DNA of 64,000 bases, from NCBI GenBank assembly GCA_025345505.1, contig JANVCC010000022.1, forward strand, positions 30,763,213 to 30,827,212. The letters are read 5' to 3'. Every line of letters begins with the position of its first letter. The first letter of the stretch is position 1. A program made the translations under genes and the position numbers. Under the pieces are notes generated by a model, which worked only from the letters and a program-made list of their open reading frames with translations, was not told the origin of the DNA and searched no databases. Below are positions 23,301 through 38,300 of this stretch, piece after piece. This DNA comes from Todiramphus chloris collaris. Lineage: Eukaryota; Chordata; Aves; Coraciiformes; Alcedinidae.

Positions 23301-26300
23301 CTCCGGAAATGCTGCGATGGCAGTACTGTCCTAAATCAGCATGATCAATGTGCACTGCCTTAACATTTCCCCACACAAACTTATTGTCTATCCCATTTTA
23401 ATAAATAGATGATTAGGTTCCTTGGCACTAGAAACTGGTTAATATTTTGAAGAAGTGAAATCGGGCAGCAGCAACTTTTAGGGATGTGGACACACATTCT
23501 CATATACCCAGAGCAGAAGAGGCATGCAGTTAAATCTCTGGGTGGGCTCCCATGCGGTTGTACCCAGAGCTTTAAGCATTGCTCTTGTCCTGCAACTCAT
23601 TGCTGTGACAGTACAGAGATGGCCAACAGCTTGCCCTTTGGAAGAGAGTCCTGCAATGCTATGTGGGTTATGTTGTCAAGGTCAAAGCCTCCTAACAGCT
23701 TGAATTCACTGGAGTTATTGTGGGGATGAAAACAGCCTGCTGCACCCATAGCTGTTCTCACCAATATTTATCAGTCCCAACAGGAAAGGCCAAGAGTCAT
23801 CACCACCACACAACTACAGTTAATCACAAAAGCTAACACAGACCAGACCCTTGCTCACAGCCTAACTCCCACAAGCACCTCGTCATCTCAGCCAGTTCTG
23901 AGCCAAGTGCCCAGTATTAAAGTGGCCAAGAAGTGGTTGCTGAAGACAATGCCCAATAAATCCTCTCAGAAGCAACAACCCTTCAGTGCTTTTGCAGGCA
24001 CCTATCTGTGACTGCAATAAGTAAGCTGAAGCAGTAACTAACTACAGCAGTGCAGTGAGGACTAGAGCTCAGGCTGGCCTCACTAGAGGTTTCAGAAAAG
24101 GGAAGAAAGATGTTCCTTTGCTGCCTGAGCCCTTCTACACTACCATCCTGCACCCTGCAGGGAGATGTGTCAGTCATCTGAGCACCCACCAGACCTTAGC
24201 GATAACACTTTTCCTGACACTCAACCTGTATTTTCTCCTTCTTGCTGTCTGCTCCCTCCCATATGAAACACTAATGCATCCCCCCTGCCAGCAGCTACAA
24301 CCTCTTAGGACTGGTTTCTCAGGAAGCAGGATCAGAAAGAACCAAAAGCTTGATCAACTTTTACTGCACTTGCTGCATAATCTCTGTGCCATACACACAA
24401 TGTATTTCAAACACCGAGGGAAACGTAATTCAGGCCCTCATTTTGGTCCTATCCTGCCTTGAGAAGAAAGAAGCTTCTGGTAGTCATGCAACCCTGAGCA
24501 AGTGTGAGAACCTGTGGGATGTGCTCAGAAGAAGTGCTCCATTCAACTAATGACTAGAAACTCAACATGCATCAATCAAATACTTCTACCTGCTTTCTCC
24601 CTTCCAGTATGAGCCACATCATCCTGGCATATTTGGTGCAATTTGTTTCTTCTGGCCTGTTTACCACTAACCTCAATTCAAGAACCTGTTAGCAGAAGGT
24701 AAGCCACCAGCACATGCTAACCCAAGCAAGTGGATCGTTCAAAAGCAGGCACAACATTAGCTGCTTTCTTTAAAAGGCCCTCTGTTAGGTTGTGTTGGCA
24801 TATGACTGATGCATTTTAAAAATTCTCTGCCCCAGGAACTCTGCTTTGCCAAGCAGGGCTGCTTTCAGATGGGCTAAGATGGATATGGTTTTAAGAGAAT
24901 GTAAAACACCAGAAGCTTTCTCCATTATCAAGAAAAGTGTGGCCAGCAGGTCGAGGGAGGTGATTCTCCCCCTATACTCCACTCTCATGAGGCCTCACCT
25001 GGAGTACTGTGTCCAGTTCTGGAGCCCCTATTACAGGAAGGATATGGATGTGCTGGAACGTGTCCAGAGAAGGGCCACGAGGATGATCAGAGGGCTGGAG
25101 CACCTCTCCTATGAGGATGGACTGAGAGAGTTGGGGTTGTTCAGTCTGGAGAAGAGAAGGCTCTGGGGAGACCTTATTGTGGCCTTCCAGTATCTGAAGG
25201 GGGCTACAAGAAAGCTGGGAAGGGACTTTTTAGGCTGTCAGGCAGTGATAGGACTAGAAGGTATTGATTAAAACTAGAGATAGGGTGATTCAAGTTGGAC
25301 ATTAGGAAGAATTTCTTCCCCATGAGGGTGGTGAGGCACTGGAACAGGTTGCCCAGAAAGGTGGTGGAAGCCCCATCCTTGGAAGTTTTTAAGACCAGGC
25401 TGGATGGGGCTCTGAGCAACCTGCTCTAGTGGGAGGTGTCCCTGTCATTGTCAGGGGGGTTGGAACTGGATGATCTTTAAGGTCCCTTCCAACCCTGACA
25501 ATTCTATGATTCTATGATTCTATGTGATCTATTTATTAATCCAGAGGTCCAATCTTGTTGCTGGTGAATTGCACACCTATGCCAAGCACCACAAATTCTT
25601 GAGTATTTCAATATTTACAGAAATAAACACTTTTTTAGCACTCTTTCTATTATATTAGCAATTAGTTAGTAGTAGAAGAGTGAGGGGAAAGTTTACAGAT
25701 ATCCCCCATATGCTGCTCTGCTCCCTGGTACTCATGCTGCAGAGAAAATAGCAACACGCACTCGCTGGCTGTTTCTCCCAAGGTAGAGCCAAGTGCTGGA
25801 TGCATTAAACAAGACTGTATTGTGCTGCATGCGTACACTTAGTTTTGTTCAGCTTTCTCCATTGATATTTGGAGCCTAAGTCATCATTCAGATTTTCCAT
25901 TTGTTAGTTTTCTCCAGCAAGCCTTGCACTAATCTCCCAAATTCTGCCTCTGCTTCAAATCATTAAGTCATAATCCACTGACCTACTTGCTTACATTGTC
26001 CCAGATGTATCAAAACATCTTCATGCGTAACAGTATGGGACTTTCAGCACTACTCTCATCCTACAGCTGCATGTACAAGCTAGATAAACATTTCTTACAT
26101 ACATAAACAGATCAAATGTTTCAATTTTCAATAGTCACAAAAACTTCAAAACTTGATTTATAAAGATGAACATCTCCCCACCCCCAATTATAAAGAATTC
26201 CATAGAGTTTTTGAGAAGCTAAAGTGAAAAGGATGCTTCTAAAAGCATCTGATACACATACCACTAATACCAAAATAAGGGTCATAAAGTAGTTCCGCAG

Positions 26301-29300
26301 GGTGACGTGCAATGGCAAGATTTCCTGAGCCTATGGAATGACCTTCCTGGGCATCCTGAAACCACTCTCTCTCGCATTTGTGGTTAGGTGGTCACCACTT
26401 TAACTTCTGAAGAGGCAGAACAACGCATTGTGCCCCTTTCCTATGGGCATCACTCATCAGGGATGCGTCCCAGGACTGCATAGCTGCAAGTTTCCATCTT
26501 GCAAGCTTGTCTGTGACATTGAGCGTTCCAGTGTACTATAGAGAAAAACTTCCCTTTTCCTTCATCACAAAGTAGGCACTGAGGAACCAAGGGCAACAAT
26601 TCCAATAGCTGCTAGCTCCGGTCATCCACTGTAGACACAGGCGAAGGTCCAAAATCAGGGTCCAGGCAGCACACAGCAGCTTTGGAGTCAACCCATTCCT
26701 CTTAGCGATATCCAAATGAAGCCCATCTGCATCCTGCCTCTACAGAAATCAAGGATAACACTCCCACTGACCTCAGTCTCACAATTAGCCCTAAAAGAAT
26801 TGAGGTAGCCTTTCCAATTGTCCTTGGAACAGCATCCAACAAACTTCCTCTAACACTGGGATGGCCATCACTCCCCCTCATCCCCCAGGAAAATGGAGGG
26901 ATAAGAGAATTGTGCAATGATGTAATGAAGCCAAGATCCACCACTTATGTTCTTTTCTTCTCCTTTTGCTTCTTGCAGTGTAATCAGATTGAGCAAAATG
27001 CCTTTTTGACACAGATCAGCTGTTATATGGAGCTAGGCACGCCTTCCTGTTCAAAGTCTGTTACTTCTTTGCATTGTAGCAACATTTAGCCAAATGACTT
27101 AGGGTTGTGGAAATGTATTAACATTATGGAACATTTCCCACAGCTTGTACGTTTCTCGAAGTACCAAGGCAGAGATCTCAGAATTACCATTAACCAGTAA
27201 CTTTGGAAATAAGTACCATAATAATTATATTTCAATGAAACAAACCGTACAACTAAAATAACCTCTTTTGGCAATAAATGACACCCAGGAAATAAATGAC
27301 GTCTGGCCATCCACATGCTCCCTTTCTTCTGATCAACTGGATGCCACAGCACTACTGTGCCGGGCGAGCTATGCATTACAAATGACCCTGGAAAGATGAA
27401 AAGTTGCCAGAAAGGCTTTATGAGACCCATGTATTTACTGCTAGCTAAGAATGATTTTCTAAGACTTTAATGACTTTTCTTTCTGATCTCTCTTCAAAAT
27501 TTGCTTAGTGTCTTACACTAAACAGTCTCATCTAAAATCCCTTGAGCTCTGCCCACACTGAAGTCAAAAGTAGAAGTGGCCAGGGTTTGTGTATTGAGCG
27601 TTTTTTCTGATGAATTCAATACGGCTGTTTGCAGGATTTACAGTGAAGTGTAGAGGTACAGATGAGGAATCTATTTTCTATATAAGAAGGTTTCTCCTCT
27701 TGAAAAGAGATAAAAAAAAAATCCCACTGGGACACTAAATTTATGATTGCATGTTCTTTTTGGATGGAAGCTTACCATATTTTTAGACTGGAAATTCTTT
27801 ACTGCCCGTTATTGGTAAGTAAATTAAACAACCCCCAAATGACAGCAGCATCCGTAGATGTGCTCAGGTTGCCAATGGAACTAACGTTCAATTATAAGCA
27901 AATGAATAGCTACAGTTTCCTATAGCTGTTTGAAAATATTATTACCATTTTAAACTTATAAAAACCTTCAGAGTTGGCCACATAAAGGACCATTGTTGGA
28001 GAGAAGCTTTGGCACAAGTCTGACTTTAAGCACATGAGTAAGATTACAAAACAAACTGTAGGTAATAGTAAGGCAAACAAGTGGGTCCCTGCTTAGAGCT
28101 AAATCCAGGCTTTAGTATTTTTCTGAACTGGAAACTGAAGTCCAAGGAGCTGATGGAAATCTTCCCACTGACAAGTGCAGGTGTCTAGCCTAAAGCTTGC
28201 TATTTATCCCTGGCTTGCCAGTAATTTGGTGGTTGCAATGCCCATGACGTGGCATCCAGACAAAAAAGAGGAATTCAGAGGTGCCCCAAGCTGTCCCCCA
28301 ATATAGCTGGGCACAGGATATATCCTTGCTGCACTGCTATGCCGTGGTGTATGCCCTTCCTGGGTCCCTCACATAAACAACAGAGTTACTACAGCGGCTT
28401 ACCAGTGCAACTACAGCACCTGCCCTTAGGCATGCCCCAGTACTCAGACTAACTCACCAGAGGTATAATCACAGCCTTCTAAAACCAAGTTTAACAGTTC
28501 ACACTGGGTACAGATGGGCATCTAGAGCACCTGGGCTATACTGGGATTCAGCAGATGGTAACTAGTAAGGCCACAGTGACTGGCTGTAGGTCTGGCTGGG
28601 GAAGGCTGCTCTCTGTGCCTCACTGCAGGTATATTGGAGTGAGCAGCCCTGAGTTTTCAGATGGTCTCAGAGCTTTTTCTGCTGGTGAATTACCAACGCA
28701 AGTCATGCAGCCTGGTGCCAGCCCACAGCACTACATTTAGACCGAGAATTGCAAAGGTGTAACTGCAGTGGTGCAAAAAAAAAAGACCAAAACCCAACAA
28801 CCAGAAAAGTAAAAACAGAAATAAAAGTAAAGACTGGACTCAATTTGCCATCTGCTAACTCCATTCAATCTCTCACGGTCTTACTGCTTTCCAAATACCT
28901 CCCACCCCCTAAATAGCCGCTTTTGATTATTTTCCTCAAGATTGCTTTGTTTTCTCCCCATGTTGCATCTCACCTTGTTATTTCCTCTCCACATTTATAA
29001 CCTTCTCAGGTCATTTTCCATTATTTCTATACCAGTGGCTGGTTGTTTTGGGTTTTTTTTGACACACCTTCCAATTTAATATCTTCTGCTAGGTTAATTA
29101 ACACACTGCCTGCACCCTCTCCAAGGCCATTAATGAAGATATTAAATAAAGCCAAACCTTGCATTACTGCTTGCAGTGCCCCAAACAACTCCTCCCCATA
29201 GCCCTGTATGTGCCCATTAACGATTGCCCAATGTTCACAGTCCATTAGCCAGGTTTCAATCTCGACAGCAGCACTGCTGTCCAAGCCAATTTCTATTTAC

Positions 29301-32300
29301 ACGTCATAAGACTATTTAAGACACTGATACCATCCTCTTTTTTTTCAGGTGTATGGACCAGTGAAGCTACATTTTGAACCAGCCATTATGCAGATGTCTT
29401 GTGCTTTCCCTTAGTTCTGTAATACTGAAACTATGCAAAAAGTGACTGTGTTTGTTTTCTTCCTCCTCAGCACTAGATCCCGGCTCAGCTGTCAGTTCAG
29501 CTCAACCACCTTTCATTTCATCAGGGTATATGATATGTTGCCTCTCACATATTAATTCAGATTTGCCTGCATATTAACACTGACACAGATTTGGTTCAAT
29601 GAGTTTCCAGCGCTGTGAATAAAAGTACAGTTGAGTCAATCCCATTTGTTCCTCCTGGTTTCACTCTCTAGTATGGCCCCAACTCTGCCGAATTTTAAAA
29701 AGCAAGTGGGATATAACACCCCACTGACACATGCTTTGCTGAATGGGAAGGGTCCAGGCGTACCCTGTTGATTGTGGGTCTGTATGATTCCAGATATTTT
29801 GTCTTACCCCAAATCCAGCCGGTGTTTCCCACACAAACTGGAGCTACTTGTGTGACTCAGTGTATTGGACTTCTGTAGCTTAGCAGTGAATCAATTAGCT
29901 GGGAGGAAACTGGCCTGCTTTCTTACACATGCTTTTGTATTATCTTTGCATTTCATGGCACTGGGGGTTTGCCCAAGATCCATGATATTTATAAAGGTAA
30001 TTGGAGTTGTTCATTAGCTGGTTCTCACAGACTCTGGGATACGGTCCATCTAGATTCCTTCATCCATGGATTGTGAGTTCTTTCCTTTACTCCCATGCTT
30101 TTGCCAAATCTCAGGACAATGTTGAAGCTGACTTAATGAGCATTCCCCCAGCTATAGGGGAATGCAGGCACTACTTCTAAGCCATCACACATAGAAAAAC
30201 AATGCATCAGGGAAAGGTGGCAATGGACACAGCGTTGCTGCAGCCTGTGCCATGGCAGAAGCCAGCACATCCTGACCAGTCCTGAGCTCTCAATTGCTCT
30301 TTAGGACAGAGTGGTCATGGTTCAGGAAAAAACAGCTCAGGTATTTTGTCTGTCCTCTGCCAGAGCTGCCAAACACATTCTGGACACAGCTATCTTTATT
30401 TTGTATGCATGCTACTCCATTTCTTTATAATTCTACTTAAAAATCCATTATTTGCTCATGGAGCTATTCCAGAAGAATAGCACAGCAGCTCCCCTCCAAG
30501 CATAACCCAAAGGTTGTATGTTTTCTGGTATTTATTGTTTGTCTAATATTTCCTCTCCCTTTACTTTAGCGCTCTGCCTCTTTCATAGCTCCCTTTAAAC
30601 TCTTCTGCAAACACATAATTAATTCCTCCTGCACATCTTGGCAGCACTGAGGATTTCCCAGTTCGGCTAATGCACATAACACTGCCAGACAGAGTTTCAA
30701 GGAGACAAGGAGGGAAGAACCACTTCAGGCACCTGGACCAGGGGAGAACCATTAACTCTTAGGAAATGAGGCTAGGGCATAGCTGAAGTATTCCTCTGCT
30801 GACCAGTAGAGGGAAATCACGTAAATACACAGCAGCCAGTGCAGTGTGAGTTTGTTATTCCCATTTCTACAGTTCTATTTTGTTCAATTCTCCTGCCTGC
30901 AGCACAGGTTGGTGGGTGGGGACAAGATACATGTCAACATCAGTGAAATTAGGAGAGGCAAAAATTGCAAGTAAAAGGTAATACCAATTATTAAATCAAT
31001 TAGAGTAGTTGGAAAAATCAGATAAACTTTTGAACACATCTATCTGTCTTCAGGTCTGAAATAGCAGCTCACCTATTCAAAATCCTTCCAGCTTTTTCCA
31101 GCTATACTCACTGATCTAATTAAAACCAAAACAAAATAAAACTTGTCTGCCTACAAACTCATCTGCATCCACAGATTATCACAGCTGCAATAACACAACC
31201 CCGAAGAAACGCTAGAGTGAACACCCATGATGACTACCCTAGCCTGTAAGAAGGCAGAGCGTGGACCATATCCCTGACCTGAGTGTAAAGGAGACATGCC
31301 TGGTTGTACAAGGAGGAGGAGAGAAGGTTGAAGCAATAGAGAAAAACATGAGAGGATGAATACGAAGCATCTACCCCCTGTGTTACTTAAAACTTGAAGA
31401 GGAAAACAAGTCATCCCAAAAGCTGGACTCAAAATGTCGGGGAAAGAGGAACAATGTGGATTCCCATCACACAGTGAGCAGCAACAGCCCTGCCAAGTAA
31501 TGAAGGGTTTGTATGAAAAGCGGATGGAGTGGGGGCCAGTTGCCATTGGGGGACCACTGTGAGCAGCTGCTTAGAATCCCAGAGGGAGCAGGGGCAAGGA
31601 AAAATTCAGATCTGAATTGGCAGCTTACCCTACTCTTAAATATGTATCTGTGAGAGGGACATATCTGTGATTTGCACACAGCAACCTGCTGAGCCACTGC
31701 TGCCATGGGGTGAGGACACCTCCAAGAGATGCAGATCACTCTACAGGCACAATCATCCTAGGACAGCCACACCTCCAGGCATGCTTGACTGCTCAATTTG
31801 ACTCGACCCAATGAGATGAAGAGGAGAAAAGACACTAACAGATTTTGACTGAGACGCATCACTTAATCCTTTTTTCCCCATCAGTAAGCTCTCTTGCTCT
31901 CCCTTTCTAGCAGTCATTATGTAAATTGAGAGTCCCCTGAAGTGGTATTTGCAACTCCAGGATCACACAAGAAAGGGCACAATGCTCCTTTGCCAATACA
32001 ACCCCCTGCCCCTACTATTCTTTGTCGAATAATACTATACTCTAAAAATATGTACTCTACTATTGAAGCACTTAATGCTCTCAAATGCCACTTTGTTCAG
32101 TGGAAATAGTCTTTGTTAAACATGAAATTCACTGGGACAAAATTTATGTTTCCATCTGATGTACTTTTAAATTTTTTTCTTTTTATTATTATTTTTTTAT
32201 TTATTCCAGCTGATTACATCAGCTAATCTCTCTCCAAAACCTGAGGCAGATAAAAAAAAATACTTTAAGTAGGCTGTGGACAACTCATGAAGACATTAGG

Positions 32301-35300
32301 TATCATTAATTGCTGTCTTCTGTCTGAACATTACAGCCACTTTCTGGAGCTTGAATGATGCACAGTGAAAAGGTCACTGGGAAAAGAAAAAAAATTTGTA
32401 TCTCAGCACTACCAGTGTACATCCACTACAAATAAATGGGTTCTNNNNNNNNNNNNNNNNNNNNNNNNNNNNNNNNNNNNNNNNNNNNNNNNNNNNNNNN
32501 NNNNNNNNNNNNNNNNNNNNNNNNNNNNNNNNNNNNNNNNNNNNTGTTGAAAGCCACAGCAAACACCCAGCCTGTTTTTTTTTTCCAGAGGTATTCTTTT
32601 TCCAAAGAGAGAATGGGTTTCTGTTTCATAACCCTTCATGTTGGCATTTTATTGCCTTGAATTATTCAGGATCAGTAATGAAGTGTCCAGAGTCCTTTGC
32701 AGGGGGTGTCTGCTCTGCACTGTTATTTGATTCTCAACAGCATTGTTCTCACTCTATTAAAAAATATTCATTGTAGCTTCTAATTTATACAAAGACCCAA
32801 GCAATCCACTGAATATTCCCCCCATTTTCTGGTAGCTGCATTTATCTTTGCTGTGTAAACTTGGGCAAGTGCAGGACTCGCAGTCCTAGTGAAGTTAATG
32901 TGTATTGTTCTGATGTCCTCCTAGAAATTTCAGGTATCAGGCAACACATCAAATATTTAGTTTCCCTCTTTCATTGCCATATCCTGCAAGCTCACACAGT
33001 TCTCACCTTATCATCCCCAATGATAAATTTGCACATTAATATAAATAAATGACTGTTTTGCTTGAGCACAACTTCAGTGTTGGGCCCATAGCTTGGCCCA
33101 TAGCTCCTGCATGAGCAGTGCTGATACCCAAAGCAGAAGCAGTGCTCGGGTGCTTCCTCAGCTTATTTGAGGCATCAGTACAGGCATTGACTGCGTGACT
33201 CATGACTAAAGCTGTGTTTAAGGATGGAAGGACAGAGGGAGAAGAAAATCTGCAGAATCATCATCATAATCATCCTGAAAACTTACATTTCTCACAAATC
33301 CCATTTACCCTGATCCAAAGGCCATAGGATTTTGGATTTGAACCAATGTGCAGATGCCTTTGTCTGTCCAAATCCCATGTAGAATAAAATGTTGGCTTTC
33401 TTAATCGGCAGATGATTTAGCAATAGGAAGAAGTTCAGTCCAAACCCCTTCTCCATGTGTGGCTGTTCCAAGAGTTCCTAATTCACAAGGGATCAACCTT
33501 GACCCTACATCCTCCTGCTTCTACTGCAGGATCATCTGACTTTCCATCAGTGTGACACTAATAAGCAACTCAAAGGAGTAAGTCACTGGGTAGCTGAAGC
33601 AAGATGTTTAAAAAGAGAATCTCCTCTCTGCTTTGACAGCCAGCTATTAACTAATTGGCGTGGCAGTACTGGCAAGGTTGTAGGTGGTTCTGTAACCCAT
33701 CATGCCAAAATGTGAAGAGCAGATAATTTTTATTTCACTATGCTCTTGTTCTGCACAGTCTTCAATATTGTCAGAGTGCTGTATGAACTTTAACCAATTA
33801 ATGAAACATGAACTGCTTATTAGGTGACCCAAAAGGTCTCTTCCTCTACGATCCATGAATAACAAAACAAAATCAACATGCTGCTGGTAAATGCATATGC
33901 ATGAAATCTTTCAAGACATCATGGCTAAAATAGCTAATAATAAACCTCACGGCATTCTTGAGAAAGCAGAACAGGAAAGGAAAAGAAGACATCAAAAATA
34001 AAACACTCTTCTGCAAAACACTGCCTAGGCAAGTTAGCATCAGCTATATTATCAATAGGTCACCATTATGTATGATATTAACATCTGATCTGCATTACTG
34101 CATTGCTGTGCTGGAATGTCCAACAAGGCTCATATCAGCTCGCACTTCCTTCATTATAATCTGCCTTCATACAAAATTCACCTTGATTTATGAGTTTGCA
34201 TTCAGTGCTGTACATTTGAATGTAACAGTGCCAAACTTTCTACTGTGTTCACCTGCCGGTTGAAGAGCAACGATATTTCAAGATGAAAACAAACTAAAGA
34301 TGGTTGCAGAAGGCTTATTACTATCAAAGAATGGAAAATAATAGACTTGTGCATATGCTCAGCCTTCTGCTACAATCATGTCACTATGTATTACCATTTT
34401 CTGTTACTGAGAAGTTGTCTATACACCATATATTTCCTTAATCAAGGATCTATTAACTTTCACACGCACACGCAAACCTACAATGATTCTTTTGCTTTCA
34501 TTATGTAAAAAAGTTTGGAGGCAGTTTTCTTCCTATCTGTTGAATAGAAACTTATTTGGATTTAGAAATCTGGAATTTCAGGTGTTTTCACTGTGTTTCA
34601 TATATAAGCATTTTAAATTCAGATGGGCCCCTATCCAAGCTCAGTCCAACCCTCATTTTCCAGAAGGTGAATTTTAGCTCCTCCATCATTTGAATGTTAA
34701 TTGCATAGCATCACAATAAAACCACATATGCTCCTTGAAGACATGAAAAACTCCCTCCTGACCCTTAGAAAAATCTGCCAGTTATTCCTAAATATAAAGC
34801 TGGCTAATAACAAGTTCTGTAAGTAATTACACAGCACAGAACACACAGAGCCTTCCTCTTACTGCACTAATGCTATATTCTTCAAGGGAACACTGAAGCA
34901 AATGAGACATTTTCGGGCAAGAGTTTCAGAAAGGAGAGGCAGCATAGAAGATGAACATAAGGAAATATTCAACAGGAAAAGATAAAAGGGGTTGCACTTG
35001 ATAAACACATGTTACTCTCAGTGTAAATCTTTGCCTCATTCACCACGCTGAAAGCGTATGACTTTGAGTTCTCCTTAGCAAGTAGTCCCTTGCTTCTAAA
35101 ATTTTGTTTTGGTCTGTCCAATGACTGCAGATTTATTCACTTGAACTCTTTCACTTCCTAACATTCTATAAATAAGCCCCATCTGGTCTATATCTTTGTG
35201 TCCAAGGCCCTTTTCCCCCCAGCCTAACTCCTACAGTCCCAGTTAAGTAATGCCTTCCTTTAAATAAACTAGACTTTTCAAAATTTGATCTAATGCCTAG

Positions 35301-38300
35301 GCTCTTTACATCCCTTGAAAGAAGACTCTAACAGCTGCTCACTGTTACTACACACTAGATCAAGTATTCAGAGATGGATCTAGCAAAGAGGTCAACTCCC
35401 TCCTGATACTACATTAACTAATCTGCTGCTATTTTAAACTTTACTTAGCTTTGTTACTACCTCTATGCCACTGCACCACTCAGCACAGACATACTGCATT
35501 TCATCATCCATTTACCCAACTGATCAAGATCATTCTGTGAAAACTTCATCCTTCTAAATTTTAACCATTCTTCCTATTTTAGCATCACCTGATAACACCT
35601 GATAGCACAAAATAAATCATGAAGAAAATGTTAATGCAAAGCCAACTGTGTAATCACCTGCATTTGGTCACAAAAATAAACTGGCCTCTTTCCTTCATTG
35701 CCTGCCATGTAAGAAACAAGGGGATACTCTTGTTCATCTCTTTTTTCCTGCAAGCTTTTCTCATCTGGGTCTTCCTGTTGACTTTGTCACAGCTACTCAC
35801 ATAACTGAAAGGATTACTGTCATAGCTTGAAGCTTCCAGGATCAGGTCCTAGTTCTTTACCTGTCTTCATAATTTATTACCTAACCTGTATATGCAGAAT
35901 CTGTAGAATAATACATCCTGTGAAACTTTGTTAAAAGCCTCTGAAAATCCCAATATGTCTGCTGCTTCCCTCCTATCTAGATCAATATTTATTTAATTTA
36001 AAAAAGGAATCCAATTTGCTTGACATGATTTACTTTCCACAAATCCATGCTGACTTGCATTATGATGCTGCACCCTTATTAAACTATATGCAACTGTAGC
36101 CTTTTGCTGCTAGGAAATGTATTTTTGAGGCTGCATTTATAGGCAGCAGGATCCTCTGAGGGGCTGCAATGCCCAACACAAGGAATTTGGTCTATTATTT
36201 TCCAGCTCAAGCTGTTTTCCTTTAAAACACCAAAACAACATTGACTCTTTTCAAATGATTAAATGCAAGCTCTTAGTTTTGCTGTGTATTCACATTGCAA
36301 ATCAGGACCATGTATCAGGAATCGTCCTACATAGAAAAAAAAAAAAAAATCCCTGTGTAGAAACAATCCACAACACCCAGGGAGTTTGAATGGTCCCACC
36401 ATTAAGCCTATTGTTGGGTCTCAGTCAGAAGCCAGGCCAGATCAGCAGAAACAGACCATCAAAATGTCAACAGCACATAGCTATCCGATGGAACAAGCTG
36501 CAGGGTCTCCTTCTGCTTTGTATTCATGTCCCAAACAGTGCTCCACACTGTTCAAGTGACCTGAGGCAGGCTGTTCCTCCTGTGGTGACATGAAGCCCCT
36601 TCACCCGTCCCACTGTTCACTTCTCTGATCCCACAATTCACCTGGAGACTGATATTCAAATACAACAATGTGCTACTGTATCAACATATTTTCTCCTGCA
36701 CCCTTACTCCTGTCTGCTCAGATAATGGGTACTCTCTTTAGCAAGCAGACATGCCACCAGAGTATGCCACTTCAACACTGATCTTCTCGTGAGGCTTCAG
36801 CTCCCAATTCTGCTGCTATAATTGAAATTGAATTCTGCAAGGCTGCCTGGGGTAAGCTCTGTCCAGCACTGACAGAGGGTGCAGCACCCTCTCTGCTTTC
36901 TCATTCTCTCTAATATGGCAGTTCCCAGGGCTTTTCCAGAATCTCATCCTACTGATAATCATTTCCCCAGATATTTGTCTAATGAAGCTTCCGTTTTTAT
37001 TCTTCCTCCCCTCCGTTTCCTCTTACCATGCACTAACAAAGCACTGAACAGAGCTCTTACTAATTTCTTAGAGGACAATCTGTATCCATACAACAGTCAG
37101 AATGGGCTGCAGTGTACTGGTATGTACTTGCCAGGCTGGCATTTATCAGGACTGTGAAACAGAACAAAATCCCATTGCAGTAAGGGGACTTTTTAACCCC
37201 TTTATGACATTACAGTTAAATGCCTCTTAAACCTCATATGTAATGCCAGCAACTGGGCACAGAAACACAAACCTACCCAATTCCAATCATGACATAAATA
37301 TAGAACATATTCAGTCAGTATCAGGTGTTTTGTGGCATTTCTCATCAAGCACCCTACCTTAAACTCCATAGGGGTGTACTTCTCGTTCTTGGGGGTCGTG
37401 TTGCCCTTGTAATGGAGATGGTTGGGAGTGGTCGGGTGGATAACAGTTGACTCCTGGGACTGTCTCTGGCAGCGCTGGCAGTACACGTAAATCACAAACG
37501 TTAAGAGGCTAGAGCCGAAGAAACAGGAGACCCCAGTGGCAATCAGATGGATGAGACTAAAACCTGCAAGGGAAATGACAAGGAGTGCTATTTTTAAAGA
37601 ACAGCCTTTTTCCCCTCTCATGACAAGACCACAGGTGCAAATCAGAGCTATGACATCTCAGGATCAACATTAATAAGCTGTTGAAGCCCAAGTCTTACGT
37701 TCTAACGTAAACTGACATAATCTCCCTGCAAATCGGTCTCCCCACTGCTGCTCTGCCTTGTGCAGCTTAACAGGTTCATGCATTGTTTTCTCAAAGCTCC
37801 CTCCCTGTCTCTCCTCTCTCCCCTCTATTGATATTGAAACTAAACATTATGTTAAGCTGACAGCTAAAGAAATGAGCCATACAAACAATGCACATAAATG
37901 GATTCCAAAGCATGTGCATGTCATGGAAATAAGGGGATAAAAATGCTCAATGTTTCTCTGAAGGAGAAGGAAAGGAGGGGAAAGCCCTTTTTGTCAGCTG
38001 CCCAAAACGCCTATGGGACTGTGTGTGGGGTAGGGGAGATACACATTCCTCCCCCATGTAATCCAAGTGTGCTCAGCATTCTTGCTTATCTACGGGGTGG
38101 CACTGCTTTTGCCACGTCTGCACTACCTCTGAGGTGTATCTGTACCGCTGACGGTGAAACAGCGGTCCTCAGGGGAACCGGAAAGATAAGGTGGACAAAG
38201 GGAAGGGGGGAACTGCTTGAAAAAACACCTCTTTGTTGGCTTTCTCCATAATCTGCAAAGATAGGAAGCCAACTGCAGGCAGGTGCCAGCAGGGTAGCTA

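Larger units (their letters stand above)
20393..37357 (-). other. SEMA5B: SEMA5B last intron (about 17 kb)
   Basis: Flanked by donor GTAGGG (37357 side) and acceptor TTTTACAG (20393 side). No coding exon recognised. It holds a 37-nt pyrimidine run (21079-21115), a CR1 copy at 24.9-25.5 kb, decayed antisense CR1 pieces at about 29.05-29.29 and 35.48-36.07 kb, and the 100-N gap. AT-rich stretches at 23090-23470 and 32040-32350 look like candidate conserved elements. Confidence 0.85.

Noticed and set aside
24846..25271. 141-codon plus-strand ORF that looks like a conserved protein
   Set aside because: It is the C-terminal end of CR1 ORF2 in a truncated LINE, not a host gene.
32445..32544. A SEMA5B exon hidden in the assembly gap
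   Set aside because: MEFK of the transmembrane exon joins TLNKNN of the last exon exactly as in the known protein, so no coding sequence is missing in this intron.
32365..32776. ORFs crossing the N run
   Set aside because: They exist only because the Ns are read as unknown residues.
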